Source: Haploplasma axanthum
Lineage (GTDB): Bacteria; Bacillota_I; Bacilli_A; Acholeplasmatales; Acholeplasmataceae
DNA length: 64,000 nucleotides
Assembly (NCBI RefSeq): GCF_900660745.1
Contig: NZ_LR215048.1
Location: forward strand, 496,001 to 560,000
Direction: 5' to 3'
Shown: one piece after another, positions 17,902 to 26,477 of the stretch
Numbering within the stretch: the first letter of the stretch is position 1
Layout: each line of letters opens with the position of its first letter
The notes under the pieces: model-generated
What the model saw: only the letters and a program-made list of their open reading frames with translations
What the model was told of the DNA's origin: nothing
The model's database searches: none
Translations under genes and position numbers: made by a program

Positions 17902-18602
17902 AACATTTTGTTGAAACAAAGCGGTTTTCTCTAAATCAAACGAAAGAACAAGCTTTTAATACGGATACAATCCTTTTAGCAAATTATATAAAAATACCTA
18001 AAGATTGTAAAAATATTTTAGATGTTGGAACTGGGTCTGGAGTTCTAATGTTTGATTTAGCATGTAAAACAAAAGCAAATATCTATGGAATCGAAGTCCA
18101 AGAAAATAGGTATTTTCAAGCTTTAGAGAATATTGAATTAAATAATAAGAAAGAACAATTAAATGTTTTTTATGCAGATTTTAAAGAACATAAATTTGAT
18201 CAACTATTTGATTTAATTATTACTAATCCACCTTTTTTTAAAGTTCACAATAATAAACAACTAAGCCAAAATGAAGAAGATTTAATTGCTAGACATGAAA
18301 TTATGTTAACACTTGATGAATTACTTTTTAATGTTTCTAAAAATTTAAAATATCGTGGACATTTTTATATGATTCATAGACCGGACAGATTAATAGATAT
18401 TATTGAGATTGCAAGTAAATATAAGCTTCAAATTAAAAAGGTTAGATTTATCCATCCATATATAGATAAACCTGCAAATCATATTTTAATAATGGCAATA
18501 AAAAATGGAGGAAATGGAATAATCGTTGATGAACCTTTAATCCTTTATAAAGATAAGCATGTATTTACGGATGAAATGATAAGAATAATAGGTGATTTTT
18601 AA
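17898..18602 (+). CDS. yabB: YabB/TrmN6-like N6-adenine methyltransferase
   Basis: 234 residues. Class I SAM methyltransferase with motif I ILDVGTGSGVLMFDLA and catalytic NPPF (IITNPPFFKVHN), the signature of N6-adenine methyltransferases acting on tRNA1(Val) A37 (TrmN6/YfiC family). C-terminal KPANHILIMAIKNG segment matches the YabB subgroup. Situated between ricT and rsmI as in Bacillus. The substrate is inferred from the family. Confidence 0.87.
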   Translation: MKHFVETKRFSLNQTKEQAFNTDTILLANYIKIPKDCKNILDVGTGSGVLMFDLACKTKANIYGIEVQENRYFQALENIELNNKKEQLNVFYADFKEHKFDQLFDLIITNPPFFKVHNNKQLSQNEEDLIARHEIMLTLDELLFNVSKNLKYRGHFYMIHRPDRLIDIIEIASKYKLQIKKVRFIHPYIDKPANHILIMAIKNGGNGIIVDEPLILYKDKHVFTDEMIRIIGDF

Positions 18603-19444
18603 TGCAAGTAAGTTTTAAAGATAAAAAACCAACGCTTTTTTTAGTAGCGACTCCAATTGGAAATTTGGAAGATATAACGTTTCGTGCAATCGAAACATTA
18701 AAAAATGTTAGTGTTGTGTTTGCTGAGGATACTAGAACATCTGGTGTCTTGCTTAAACATTATAATATTGAGACGAAACTCTCATCATATCACGAACATG
18801 AAAAGTTCGATAAAATTGCAAATGTCCTTGAATATTTAAATAATGGAGATGATGTTGCATTAATAAGTGATGCTGGGACTCCTGGAATTAGCGATCCTGG
18901 ATATGAACTTGTAAAAGCTGTTATTGATAATGGGTATTATGTTGTTAGTATACCAGGCGCAGTAGCTAGTATAAATGCACTTGTTTCATCAGGATTACTT
19001 ATTCAACCACATTTATTTCTAGGATTTTTACCAAGAAAACAAGGAGAGATAAATACCTTTTTAGATAAGTACAAAAAAGTAGATGCAACTCTAATAATCT
19101 ATGAATCGCCTTTTAGGATTTCTAAAACACTTGAATATATTTATAAATGTTATGGAAATCGTGATGTTGTTTTGGCTAGGGAGTTAACAAAAGTATATGA
19201 AACAATTATTAGGACAGATTTAGAAACAGCAATATCAATGGAGCATAGTAATAAAGGAGAATATATTATTCTTATTAGTGGTTATGTTGAAGAAGAAACT
19301 AGTGAGACAATAGAGTCACTTTTTAATAAGTATTTAAAAGATAATATCGACGAAAAAGAGATCTTTAAACTTATTGCTAAAGACTTAAATATATCAAAAA
19401 AAGATGTTTATAAAAAACTTAAAATTGATAATAAAAATTTATGA
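18602..19444 (+). CDS. rsmI: 16S rRNA (cytidine1402-2'-O)-methyltransferase
   Basis: 280 residues. RsmI, a tetrapyrrole-methylase-fold enzyme that methylates the ribose of C1402 in the 16S decoding site. Motifs: LFLVATPIGNLEDIT.RA at the N-terminus, VFAEDTRTSGVLLKHY, ALISDAGTPGISDPG, and IIYESPFRI. TAATG overlap with yabB. Last gene of the operon; a strong terminator follows at 19474. Confidence 0.95.
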   Translation: MQVSFKDKKPTLFLVATPIGNLEDITFRAIETLKNVSVVFAEDTRTSGVLLKHYNIETKLSSYHEHEKFDKIANVLEYLNNGDDVALISDAGTPGISDPGYELVKAVIDNGYYVVSIPGAVASINALVSSGLLIQPHLFLGFLPRKQGEINTFLDKYKKVDATLIIYESPFRISKTLEYIYKCYGNRDVVLARELTKVYETIIRTDLETAISMEHSNKGEYIILISGYVEEETSETIESLFNKYLKDNIDEKEIFKLIAKDLNISKKDVYKKLKIDNKNL

Positions 19445-19473
19445 TATAATTCGATTGAACTCTGATTAAGTGA

Positions 19474-19508
19474 AAAAGCAAGGATTGCAGTCCTTGCTTT
19501 TCTTTTTT
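19474..19508 (+). terminator. Intrinsic terminator after rsmI
   Basis: Perfect 11-base stem AAAAGCAAGGA / TCCTTGCTTTT, six-base loop, then a T-rich tail (TCTTTTTT). It ends the long ecf-rsmI operon. Confidence 0.92.
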
Positions 19509-19699
19509 AGATTTGATGAATCTTTTGCCTCTATCTTTTCTAATTAGCCAAATAGTAATTAGAATAAGAAATAAAATACATAAGTATTCCATCTAGATTC
19601 CTTTTAAGAATTAAAGAGATAGTTCACCTCATCCAAAGTATTAAAGGGTAATAGTTGATCATAAATACGATAGTAAGTAATAATCATTTTTACTTGTTG

Positions 19700-19728
19700 A
19701 AAAAAATAAAAGTAATTAATAAGATTCT
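19700..19728. repeat. Left target-site duplication of the insertion sequence
   Basis: 29 bases beginning with seven A and ending in AATAAGATTCT are repeated exactly at 21257-21285. Exact length may be 27-29 depending on where the element ends. Long duplications of this size are known for the IS1202 group. Confidence 0.88.
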
Positions 19729-21256
19729 GTCAATATCTTTTGAAAATGTCCTAAAAAAATAAGATCATTAACGTGATTTATACATTGCTCTTTCTATCAT
19801 CCGATTATAAGAATCACTTTTCCATGGATGACTATTAGGGACAGTGTATTTTTTCTTTTCTTTTTCAACACCAAGATCGAAATCTTTAGAATGACTTTCG
19901 TGAGATTCTAATTCAATTAATTTATAGTAATCACTGTTAATTAAACAATATAATTTATTATCAAATGATTTGATAACTATAGCTTTTGTACGATGTTTAA
20001 AGTTCATTAAGTTACCATTTTTATTATAGGCTTGGAAATACTTGTTTTGATACTTTAAAGCAGAGCCACGGTCAAATACACGGCTAGATATAACAGCTAA
20101 AATTAAGTTTAAATCAGTATCACTATTAATCTTTTCGTAAACTTGTGGTATATTATCATTAATGAGAGAGAATTGTTTATTAAACTTATCAAGATATGAT
20201 TGTAGGAACTCATTTGCTTGAACGATGGTCTTAATATTATTAATTCGTAACTCATTTATTAATCTGGATTGTAACGTTCCAAATAAACGTTCAATTCGCC
20301 CCTTAGCTTGAGGAATAGAAGTAACATTTAAAGTTATGCCCAGCTGCTCGCAGGCATAACCAAATTGTGTTAATGTACTATACTCGGGCTTAGGGTTTTT
20401 TAATGATTTATAGTCGAAGATTGTTCTTCTGTCAGTTAGAAACTCATTAGGTATCCCATGATTCTCTAATGTTTGCTTTAAAACGTTGTAATAGCCAATT
20501 AGAGTCTCTTGATGATCAAAATATGCACCAACTAACATTCCTGTAGCATCGTCTATTGCTGCATGAAGATGAGTTTTTTTATCTCCAAACCATAAATGTT
20601 CTGATGCGTCCATTTGTAATAACTCGCCACCATATTTTTTTCTTGGAAGTCTTGCGTGATTATCTTTAGGATCTAAAATGTTATTATCAATGATAAGATT
20701 CTTTTCTTGAATAGATAAGGATTCGTTTAAATCTATTTTTGTTTGAATTCTATCACGGTATTTCCTCTTAGTAATTCTTTCAGCTTTTGGTGATAAAATA
20801 AGATTTTCATCTAAGAGATTGTATAGAGAATTATATGATATTTTAATTTTCTCATTTTCCAGAAGCATTTCTTTAAAATGTTTAAAGTTGAAATTGTAGT
20901 ATTTATTATTATATAAATTTAAAATTTTATTTTTGATTTCAACTTTAATTATAAGGTGAGGAGACTTCTTTCTATTACCATGAATAAAACCTTCCTTACC
21001 TTGTTCATTATATTTGATAATTAATCTATTAACTTGTCTAAGTGATATACCTAGTTTATTAGCAGCATTAAGTTTATTACCGTTATTTGTTACTAAGTTT
21101 TTTATTGTTTCATACTTCATTTGTTCCATTGGTTTTAGTTCTACCTTTCTCATTAAGTACCTCCATTATATTAAGTACTTAATATTGTATTATAGTTTCT
21201 AATGTTTGGGACATTATTAAAAGATACTACTTAAGACATTATCATAAGATAACCAC
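19729..21256 (-). mobile_element. Complete IS1202-like insertion sequence
   Basis: About 1,528 bases between 29-bp direct repeats. Imperfect terminal inverted repeats of 22 bases (left 19729-19750, right 21235-21256) match at 17 of 22 positions, sharing TATCTT and AATGTC cores. A second copy of the terminal motif lies inside the right end (about 21207-21227). It holds one intact transposase gene on the minus strand. It separates rsmI from the metG T-box promoter, breaking an otherwise Bacillus-like gene order. Intact ends, intact gene and exact repeats suggest recent insertion. Confidence 0.88.
19768..21153 (-). CDS. IS1202-group (ISNCY) transposase
   Basis: 461 residues, intact. N-terminal helix-turn-helix (NKLNAANKLGISLRQVNRLI, about residues 25-50) followed by a linker and an integrase-type catalytic core. 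The acidic triad is visible: D182 in LQMDASEHLWF, D241 in FLTDRRTIF, E288 in KGRIERLFGTL. GGAGG ribosome site before the ATG. A palindrome ATTAAGTACTTAAT (21170-21183) lies between the probable -10 TATAAT (minus strand, 21189-21194) and the start, with a half site at the start codon, so self-repression is conceivable. It runs against the flanking genes. Confidence 0.92.
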   Translation of the reverse strand: MRKVELKPMEQMKYETIKNLVTNNGNKLNAANKLGISLRQVNRLIIKYNEQGKEGFIHGNRKKSPHLIIKVEIKNKILNLYNNKYYNFNFKHFKEMLLENEKIKISYNSLYNLLDENLILSPKAERITKRKYRDRIQTKIDLNESLSIQEKNLIIDNNILDPKDNHARLPRKKYGGELLQMDASEHLWFGDKKTHLHAAIDDATGMLVGAYFDHQETLIGYYNVLKQTLENHGIPNEFLTDRRTIFDYKSLKNPKPEYSTLTQFGYACEQLGITLNVTSIPQAKGRIERLFGTLQSRLINELRINNIKTIVQANEFLQSYLDKFNKQFSLINDNIPQVYEKINSDTDLNLILAVISSRVFDRGSALKYQNKYFQAYNKNGNLMNFKHRTKAIVIKSFDNKLYCLINSDYYKLIELESHESHSKDFDLGVEKEKKKYTVPNSHPWKSDSYNRMIERAMYKSR

Positions 21257-21285
21257 AAAAAAATAAAAGTAATTAATAAGATTCT
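21257..21285. repeat. Right target-site duplication of the insertion sequence
   Basis: Exact copy of 19700-19728. Its last base is the first T of the -35 hexamer of the metG promoter, so the insertion duplicated sequence up to the promoter edge without destroying it. Confidence 0.88.
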
Positions 21286-21312
21286 TGCATTTAAAAATGA
21301 AAATGATATAAT
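21285..21312 (+). promoter_or_regulatory. metG promoter
   Basis: TTGCAT (21285-21290), 16-base spacer, TATAAT (21307-21312) with an upstream TG making it an extended -10. Transcription would begin near 21319, just ahead of the T-box leader. Confidence 0.7.
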
Positions 21313-21318
21313 AAATAT

Positions 21319-21548
21319 GTAATTGAATATGTGATGAAAAAGAAGATTAATAGTTTGATTTTTTAGAGAGTTCACGGTCGGTGCAAGTGAATAATAAAAT
21401 TATTAATTATGGCTTTGGAGCATTTTAATCGATAAGTAGATTAAGACGTAGACTTGCGTTAAAAGTTTGAGTGCTGGATTAATATCTGGAACTAAGGTGG
21501 TACCGCGTATTTAATACGTCCTTAGAGTTTTTTAAGGGCGTTTTTTTA
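21319..21548 (+). promoter_or_regulatory. Methionine T-box leader with attenuator
   Basis: The invariant T-box AAGGTGGTACCGCG is at 21494-21507. It is followed by a terminator hairpin ACGTCCTTA / TAAGGGCGT (21516-21541) and a run of T. The 5' part carries Stem I features such as AGAGAG and GGTGCAAGTGA; ATG at 21409-21411 is in the position expected for the specifier codon, matching the methionyl-tRNA synthetase gene downstream. Uncharged tRNA-Met would stabilise the antiterminator and permit metG expression. Confidence 0.93.
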
Positions 21549-21570
21549 ATAGTTAATTGGAGGCATTATA

Positions 21571-23148
21571 ATGAGTAAAAATAAAAAGTTTTATATTTCA
21601 ACAGCAATAGCATATAGTTCAGCAGTTCCTCATATTGGAAATGTTTATGAAGCAATACTTGCAGATTCAATAGCAAGATTTAAAAGATTAGATGGATATA
21701 ATGTTTATTTTCAAACTGGAACAGATGAGCATGGACAAAAAATTGAAGAAAAAGCTAAATTAAATGAAATAACACCTCAAGTTTATGTAGATCAAATTTC
21801 AAATGAAATAAAAAGAATTTATGATTCTATGAATGTAAGTTATGATAAATTCGTAAGAACAACTGATGAATTTCATGTTGAGAGTGTTCAAGCAATTGTT
21901 TCAAAATTATTTGAACAAGGTGATATTTATCTAGGTAAATATGAAGGATGGTATTCAATTGCTGATGAAGCATATATTTCTGAAAATGATATTGTAGATG
22001 GAAAAGGACCTAGTGGCGATATTCCTGTTTGGACAAGTGAAGAAGTTTATTTCTTTAAACTCTCTAAATATCAAGATAGACTTATTAAACATATAAAAGA
22101 TTATCCGGAATTTATAATGCCAGAATCAAGAAAAAATGAAATGTTACAAAACTTTTTAAGTGATAAACTACCAGACTTATCAATTTCAAGAACTTCATTT
22201 AAATGGGGAATACCTTTCCCATTTGATAAGAAGCATGTAACATATGTTTGGATTGATGCATTAAGTAACTATATAACTGGACTTGGATATAATCCTAATC
22301 ATCCTGAAAGTGATATGATGAAGGAATATTGGCCTGCAGATATTCATTTAATAGGAAAAGATATTTTAAGATTCCATACTATTTACTGGCCAATGTTATT
22401 AATGGCATTAGAATTGCCACTACCAAAGACTATTTTTGGGCATCCATGGGTTTTATTTGATAAAGCTAAAATGAGTAAGTCGACAGGTAATGTTGTTTAT
22501 ATTGATGATTTATTAAAACATTTCCCAGTTGATGTAATTAGATATTATGTTTTACATGAAATACCTTATAGTCAAGATGGAAATTTAACTAACGAATTAT
22601 TGATAGAAAGAAATAATAGTGATTTAGCTAATACTATTGGGAATTTAGTTAATAGGACAATTGGAATGGTTAATAAATATCGAGATGGTAAGTTTAAAAA
22701 AGTAATTTTAGATGAACCATTTGAATATAGTCTGAAAGATAAATCGTTAGAAATGTTACCAAATATGAGAAAACATATGGAAAACTATCATGTTGCAGAT
22801 GCATTAGAAGAAATATTAATTCTTGCAAGACATGCAAATAAATATATTGACGTTTCAAAACCATGGGAATTATTTAAAGACTTAGAAAAACCAGAAATAT
22901 TGGATCATGTATTATATAGTTTATTAGAAACAATTAGATTTATAGCGATAGGGTTACAAGCATATTTACCTGCAACATCTGCAGAAATATTTGATTTATT
23001 AGGTATTGAAGATAAAAGTTTTGAAAGTTTAAAAGAGTTTGGACATTATAAAGAACAAGAATTAAAACAAGCTAAAGTATTGTTTGAACGTTATGATATG
23101 AATAAAAAAATAGAGGAGATACTAGAAGGTACTTATGATAAAGATTAA
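21571..23148 (+). CDS. metG: Methionyl-tRNA synthetase
   Basis: 525 residues, the short form without the C-terminal tRNA-binding (dimerisation) domain. The HIGH motif appears as PHIGN near residue 16 and KMSKS as AKMSKSTGN. YIDVSKPWELFKD lies in the anticodon-binding helical domain. No zinc-knuckle cysteines of the two-zinc subtype are evident. TTGGAGG ribosome site before ATG 21571. Expression is under the methionine T-box directly upstream; the 3' end overlaps the yitT-like gene. Confidence 0.95.
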   Translation: MSKNKKFYISTAIAYSSAVPHIGNVYEAILADSIARFKRLDGYNVYFQTGTDEHGQKIEEKAKLNEITPQVYVDQISNEIKRIYDSMNVSYDKFVRTTDEFHVESVQAIVSKLFEQGDIYLGKYEGWYSIADEAYISENDIVDGKGPSGDIPVWTSEEVYFFKLSKYQDRLIKHIKDYPEFIMPESRKNEMLQNFLSDKLPDLSISRTSFKWGIPFPFDKKHVTYVWIDALSNYITGLGYNPNHPESDMMKEYWPADIHLIGKDILRFHTIYWPMLLMALELPLPKTIFGHPWVLFDKAKMSKSTGNVVYIDDLLKHFPVDVIRYYVLHEIPYSQDGNLTNELLIERNNSDLANTIGNLVNRTIGMVNKYRDGKFKKVILDEPFEYSLKDKSLEMLPNMRKHMENYHVADALEEILILARHANKYIDVSKPWELFKDLEKPEILDHVLYSLLETIRFIAIGLQAYLPATSAEIFDLLGIEDKSFESLKEFGHYKEQELKQAKVLFERYDMNKKIEEILEGTYDKD

Positions 23149-24112
23149 AGAGTTTTTAAAGTCACCAAAGTATAAAGAAAAAGTTAAGCCCGAGATAAAA
23201 AGATTTGCTGCCGTTATAATGTTTACTTTAGTTTATGGATTAGGTGTGAAATGGTTTTTAGAGGCATCACCAGTACCAATGTTTACCGGAGGCATGCCTG
23301 GGGTCGCTCAAGTTTTAAGAGATATTTTAGTTAAATCAGGAACAATAACAAGTGAACAAAGCGGTAATTTATTTATGTCATTATTTATTATTGTTTCAAA
23401 CATTCCAATTTTATTATTAGGTTGGTTTGGTGTATCTAAAAAATTTACAATATACAGTTTAGTATCAGTTTTGATTCAATCAACCGTAATAGGATTTATT
23501 CCACAAATTAAACTTGGTTTTCATCAACCAGAAGAAGCAATGCTTGCTGCTACATTAGGTGGATTATTTATTGGTGTAGGTATTGGTGGAGCATTAAAGT
23601 ATGGAACATCAACAGGTGGATTTGATATTTTAGCTCAATATTGGTCCTTAAAAAAAGGACATTCAGTCGGTTTTATTTCAATGGCATTAAATTTTGTTAT
23701 TGCCTTTGCTGGAGCGATTGTTATGGGTGGAGATGCTGCTGAAGGCATTGAAGGTGTTGCAGCAGTACCAGCAGGTTTAATTTTCTCATACACAATAATT
23801 AGAATAATTGTTACAACTGTTGCTACTGATAAAGTTCATACATCATATCAATATTTATCAATTGAGATTATTACTGAAAATCCTCAAAAAATGGTTGATG
23901 CAATCCTCCATAAGATTTATCGAGGCGTTACATTAAGTAAAGTTGAAGGTGCATATTCACATCATGAGAAAACACTTGTTATGGTTGTAATATCAACATA
24001 TGAACTACAAATGATTATTGATTTAATTAAAGAAGTTGATGATAAATCATTTGTTGTTGCTAAGCCAGTTAAGAGTGTCACAGGTAACTTTACAAAGAAG
24101 AGAATAGCGTAA
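23135..24112 (+). CDS. YitT-family membrane protein (YitT + DUF2179 domains)
   Basis: 325 residues. N-terminal membrane domain with several helices and glycine-rich segments (GGLFIGVGIGGALKYGTSTG, VPMFTGGMPGVAQ), then a soluble C-terminal DUF2179-like domain with KIYRGVTLSKVEGAYS and the following KTLVMVVIS. This pairing defines the YitT/DUF161 family, widespread in Bacillota and without a firmly assigned function. The ATG lies inside the end of metG (14-base overlap), so it is co-transcribed and possibly T-box controlled as well. Confidence 0.88.
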   Translation: MIKIKEFLKSPKYKEKVKPEIKRFAAVIMFTLVYGLGVKWFLEASPVPMFTGGMPGVAQVLRDILVKSGTITSEQSGNLFMSLFIIVSNIPILLLGWFGVSKKFTIYSLVSVLIQSTVIGFIPQIKLGFHQPEEAMLAATLGGLFIGVGIGGALKYGTSTGGFDILAQYWSLKKGHSVGFISMALNFVIAFAGAIVMGGDAAEGIEGVAAVPAGLIFSYTIIRIIVTTVATDKVHTSYQYLSIEIITENPQKMVDAILHKIYRGVTLSKVEGAYSHHEKTLVMVVISTYELQMIIDLIKEVDDKSFVVAKPVKSVTGNFTKKRIA

Positions 24113-24118
24113 TTTATG

Positions 24119-24144
24119 AGAAGCACATTTGATGCTTCTTTTAA
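24119..24144 (+). terminator. Terminator after the yitT-like gene
   Basis: Stem AGAAGCA / TGCTTCT (24119-24139) with a seven-base loop and a short T run, 7 bases after the stop codon. Confidence 0.8.
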
Positions 24145-24159
24145 TTTTAGGAGAATATG

Positions 24160-24981
24160 ATGGAGTTAAATAAAAATAGTCGTTTAATACAAGGTACATG
24201 GCTAATAGAAAAAGATAAAATGGCATTTGAAGCTTTAGACTATGGGATTAAAAGAGGTTTAAAAGTTATTGATACTGCTGAAATGTATGGCGATGGTAAA
24301 TCAGAAGAACTAGTAGGGAAGGTTATTTCAAAATATAAGAGGGATGAAATTTATCTTATTTCGAAAGTTTATCCATATAATTCAAATAAAAAAAGAATGA
24401 GAATAGAGTTAATAAATAGTTTGAATAGATTGAAGATAGATTATCTTGATTTATATCTTCTACATTGGAGAGGAGATATAGAACTTTCTGAAACTGTTGA
24501 AGCTTTTGAAGAATTAAAGAAAGAGGGATTAATTAAAAACTGGGGTGTTTCAAATTTTGATGTTTCAGATATGGAAGAATTGATTAGTGTAAAAAACGGG
24601 GAAAATTGTTACTGTAATCAAGTATTATACAACATTATTTCAAGAGGGATTGAATTTGATTTGATTCCATGGATGAAAGAAAAAAACATTAAATTAATGA
24701 TATATTCACCACTTGGACATAATGATATTATTAGAGAAAAAGTATTAACAAATAAAACTATAAAAGAATTAGCAAAGACTAAAAAAAATACTGTGTATCA
24801 ATTGATGCTTACTTTTGTTTTGAGAAATAAAGACTTATATGTAGTAACTAAAAGCAGTAGTACTCACCATATTGAAGCAAATATAGAGTGTTTAGATATA
24901 AATTTAACAGATAAAGAAATCAAAAGAATCGATAAGGAATTTATTCCACCCAAAAGTAAAATAATACTTGAAGAAATTTAA
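24160..24981 (+). CDS. Aldo/keto reductase
   Basis: 273 residues from ATG 24160; the ATG at 24157 is only 3 bases after TAGGAG and less likely. AKR-fold oxidoreductase using NADPH. The catalytic tetrad can be read as D and Y in DTAEMYGDGKSEE, K in LISKVYP and H in LLHWRG; cofactor-side KSSS is at VVTKSSST. WGVSNFD is the usual beta-strand marker. The physiological substrate cannot be told from the sequence. Stand-alone between two terminator/leader regions. Confidence 0.88.
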   Translation: MELNKNSRLIQGTWLIEKDKMAFEALDYGIKRGLKVIDTAEMYGDGKSEELVGKVISKYKRDEIYLISKVYPYNSNKKRMRIELINSLNRLKIDYLDLYLLHWRGDIELSETVEAFEELKKEGLIKNWGVSNFDVSDMEELISVKNGENCYCNQVLYNIISRGIEFDLIPWMKEKNIKLMIYSPLGHNDIIREKVLTNKTIKELAKTKKNTVYQLMLTFVLRNKDLYVVTKSSSTHHIEANIECLDINLTDKEIKRIDKEFIPPKSKIILEEI

Positions 24982-25032
24982 AAAACAATGTAGAATATAA
25001 GGGAGAAATAATTAAAGAATAGGGAGATAGAA

Positions 25033-25515
25033 ATGAGAAAAATAGTTGTTGTTATGTTAACTTTAATCTTAGGATTAAGTTTAACAGGTTGTTTTGGAAG
25101 CAAAGAAAAAGAATTTGAAGGTACAGGATTGAAAGTTACGCTTGATTCAAGTTTTAGTAAAATTGATGTTATTAGTTTTCAATTGGCACTACAATCAAAG
25201 GATCATTTATTTATGGAAAATAGAGAAGCAAAAAGTTCTTTGCCAGGAATTAGTAATTTAGATGAATATTATAATGTATTATTAAGTAATACTAATGGTT
25301 CAGGACAAAATGAGGAAAAAGATGAAGATGGTAATATTAAATTCATCTATGGATACTATACAGCTAGTAATGATGGTCAAAATTTTGGATACATGTTAGT
25401 TGTTTTTGAAGGTGAAGATCATTATTATGTTGTTAATTTTGCTGGTTTTGAAAAAGATTTAGAAAAAAATAAAACTAAGTTCTTAAAATGGGCAAAAACA
25501 ATCGTTGTTGAATAA
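25033..25515 (+). CDS. Small lipoprotein of unknown function
   Basis: 160 residues. N-terminal lipoprotein signal MRKIVVVMLTLILGLSLTGC with lipobox LTGC at residues 17-20, then a hydrophilic domain with several short beta-like stretches (GYMLVVFEGEDHYYVVNFAGF). GGGAG ribosome site upstream. No known domain recognised. It would be anchored to the outside of the membrane. Alone, with no obvious partner gene. Confidence 0.8.
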   Translation: MRKIVVVMLTLILGLSLTGCFGSKEKEFEGTGLKVTLDSSFSKIDVISFQLALQSKDHLFMENREAKSSLPGISNLDEYYNVLLSNTNGSGQNEEKDEDGNIKFIYGYYTASNDGQNFGYMLVVFEGEDHYYVVNFAGFEKDLEKNKTKFLKWAKTIVVE

Positions 25516-25901
25516 GAATTTTGAAGTGAACACTAAAAGTTATATCAAGTAAAATTAGAAAGACTATGGGTTTTTTATTTTATGAGATTAACACTACAAT
25601 ATAACCTTGAACTAATTAATCAAAAAGAATTGAATGAAAGTAATTTTTAAATAACACAAAACTATAAAGTTAACAAAACAAAAGTTAAGAAAGTTACATT
25701 ATAAAGTGAATTGGATAGAAATAGAATAATGTATATTCTAATTTAGAGAATGTTATTTATGGAAAAAAGATTTAACGACATCTAAATATTGTTCGAGTGT
25801 AAAGACGTTTGATAAAGAATCTAATTGCAAATTATGTTTTGAAAAAATTGTTATTTAAAAAGTTATACTGAGTATAGAATTGGAAATTTCTAGCTATATA
25901 T
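25516..25901. other. AT-rich intergenic stretch without a gene
   Basis: About 385 bases following the lipoprotein. No convincing frame in either strand and no clear terminator; near its 3' end an imperfect inverted repeat AGAATT-GGA-AATTTCT (about 25877-25892) lies just upstream of the promoter of the ntp operon. Confidence 0.45.
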
Positions 25902-25941
25902 TGTTATAATTATTTACAAGAGGTTTATTTTGATGTATAAT
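25902..25941 (+). promoter_or_regulatory. Tandem promoters of the ntp/ktr operon
   Basis: P1: extended -10 TGTTATAAT (25902-25910). P2: TTACAA (25914-25919), 16-base spacer, TATAAT (25936-25941). Either start leaves a leader of roughly 220-255 bases before the first gene at 26172. Confidence 0.55.
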
Positions 25942-25947
25942 ACTAAT

Positions 25948-26171
25948 GCTTTGAAAGATGGTGAATCACTATGGCAACTGTAATTGAACATGTTAATTAT
26001 ATCTATATATTTATGATGGTACGCTTACGTGATGACTCATCAGAAATATTGAACCACAGAATTTAGTGTTCTTGTGGTTTTGATGAATTAAATAGAAAAT
26101 ATCAAAAACAACAAGGGCGTTTTAAAAACGGTTTTTTTGTTGTTTTTTTGTTTTAGAAAGGACGTGAATTT
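25948..26171 (+). promoter_or_regulatory. Structured leader with terminator before the Na+ V-ATPase operon; candidate riboswitch
   Basis: The leader contains a small GATGA/TCATC hairpin (about 26031-26041), then a strong imperfect stem AACCACAGAA / TTCTTGTGGTT with loop TTTAGTG (about 26052-26079) flanked on both sides by TGATGA. A terminator-like hairpin AACAACAA..TTGTTGTT with a T run ends at about 26152, immediately before the ribosome site of ntpF. An aptamer-plus-terminator layout is typical of transcriptional riboswitches. I do not recognise the class. Na+-sensing riboswitches are known upstream of Na+-energetics genes, but I cannot confirm identity. Confidence 0.5.
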
Positions 26172-26477
26172 ATGAGTATATTAAAAAGAATTGTTGCTGC
26201 TGAAAAAGAAGCAGATGAAATGATAAACAAAGCAATTGAAAAACAAAAAGAGTTAATGGACTTGGAAAACAAAAAGTTTGATGAATTAAAAGTTCAAGCT
26301 TTAAGTATTATTGCTGAGTATAAAAAAGAAAAAGAGACTAATGCAGAAAACGATATTAGTGAATTAGATAGTAAATATAAGAAGTTTCTTGCTGAAAATG
26401 CCGTGGTTGAAAAAGATTATCAAGGTAAAGTTCATGAAATAGTTAGTAGATTAAGTTTGGAGATTTTAGGAAAATGA
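26172..26477 (+). CDS. ntpF: V-type ATPase peripheral-stalk subunit (G/H type, NtpF-like)
   Basis: 101 residues, almost wholly charged and predicted to form a coiled coil, as expected for the peripheral-stalk partner of subunit E. An alanine/glutamate-rich start (RIVAAEKEADEMINKAIEKQ) is typical. First gene of a complete operon whose order F-I-K-E-C-G-A-B-D-J equals that of the Enterococcus hirae Na+ V-ATPase. AAAGGACGTG ribosome site. ATGA overlap with ntpI. Sequence conservation in this subunit is low, so the call relies largely on position and composition. Confidence 0.8.
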   Translation: MSILKRIVAAEKEADEMINKAIEKQKELMDLENKKFDELKVQALSIIAEYKKEKETNAENDISELDSKYKKFLAENAVVEKDYQGKVHEIVSRLSLEILGK

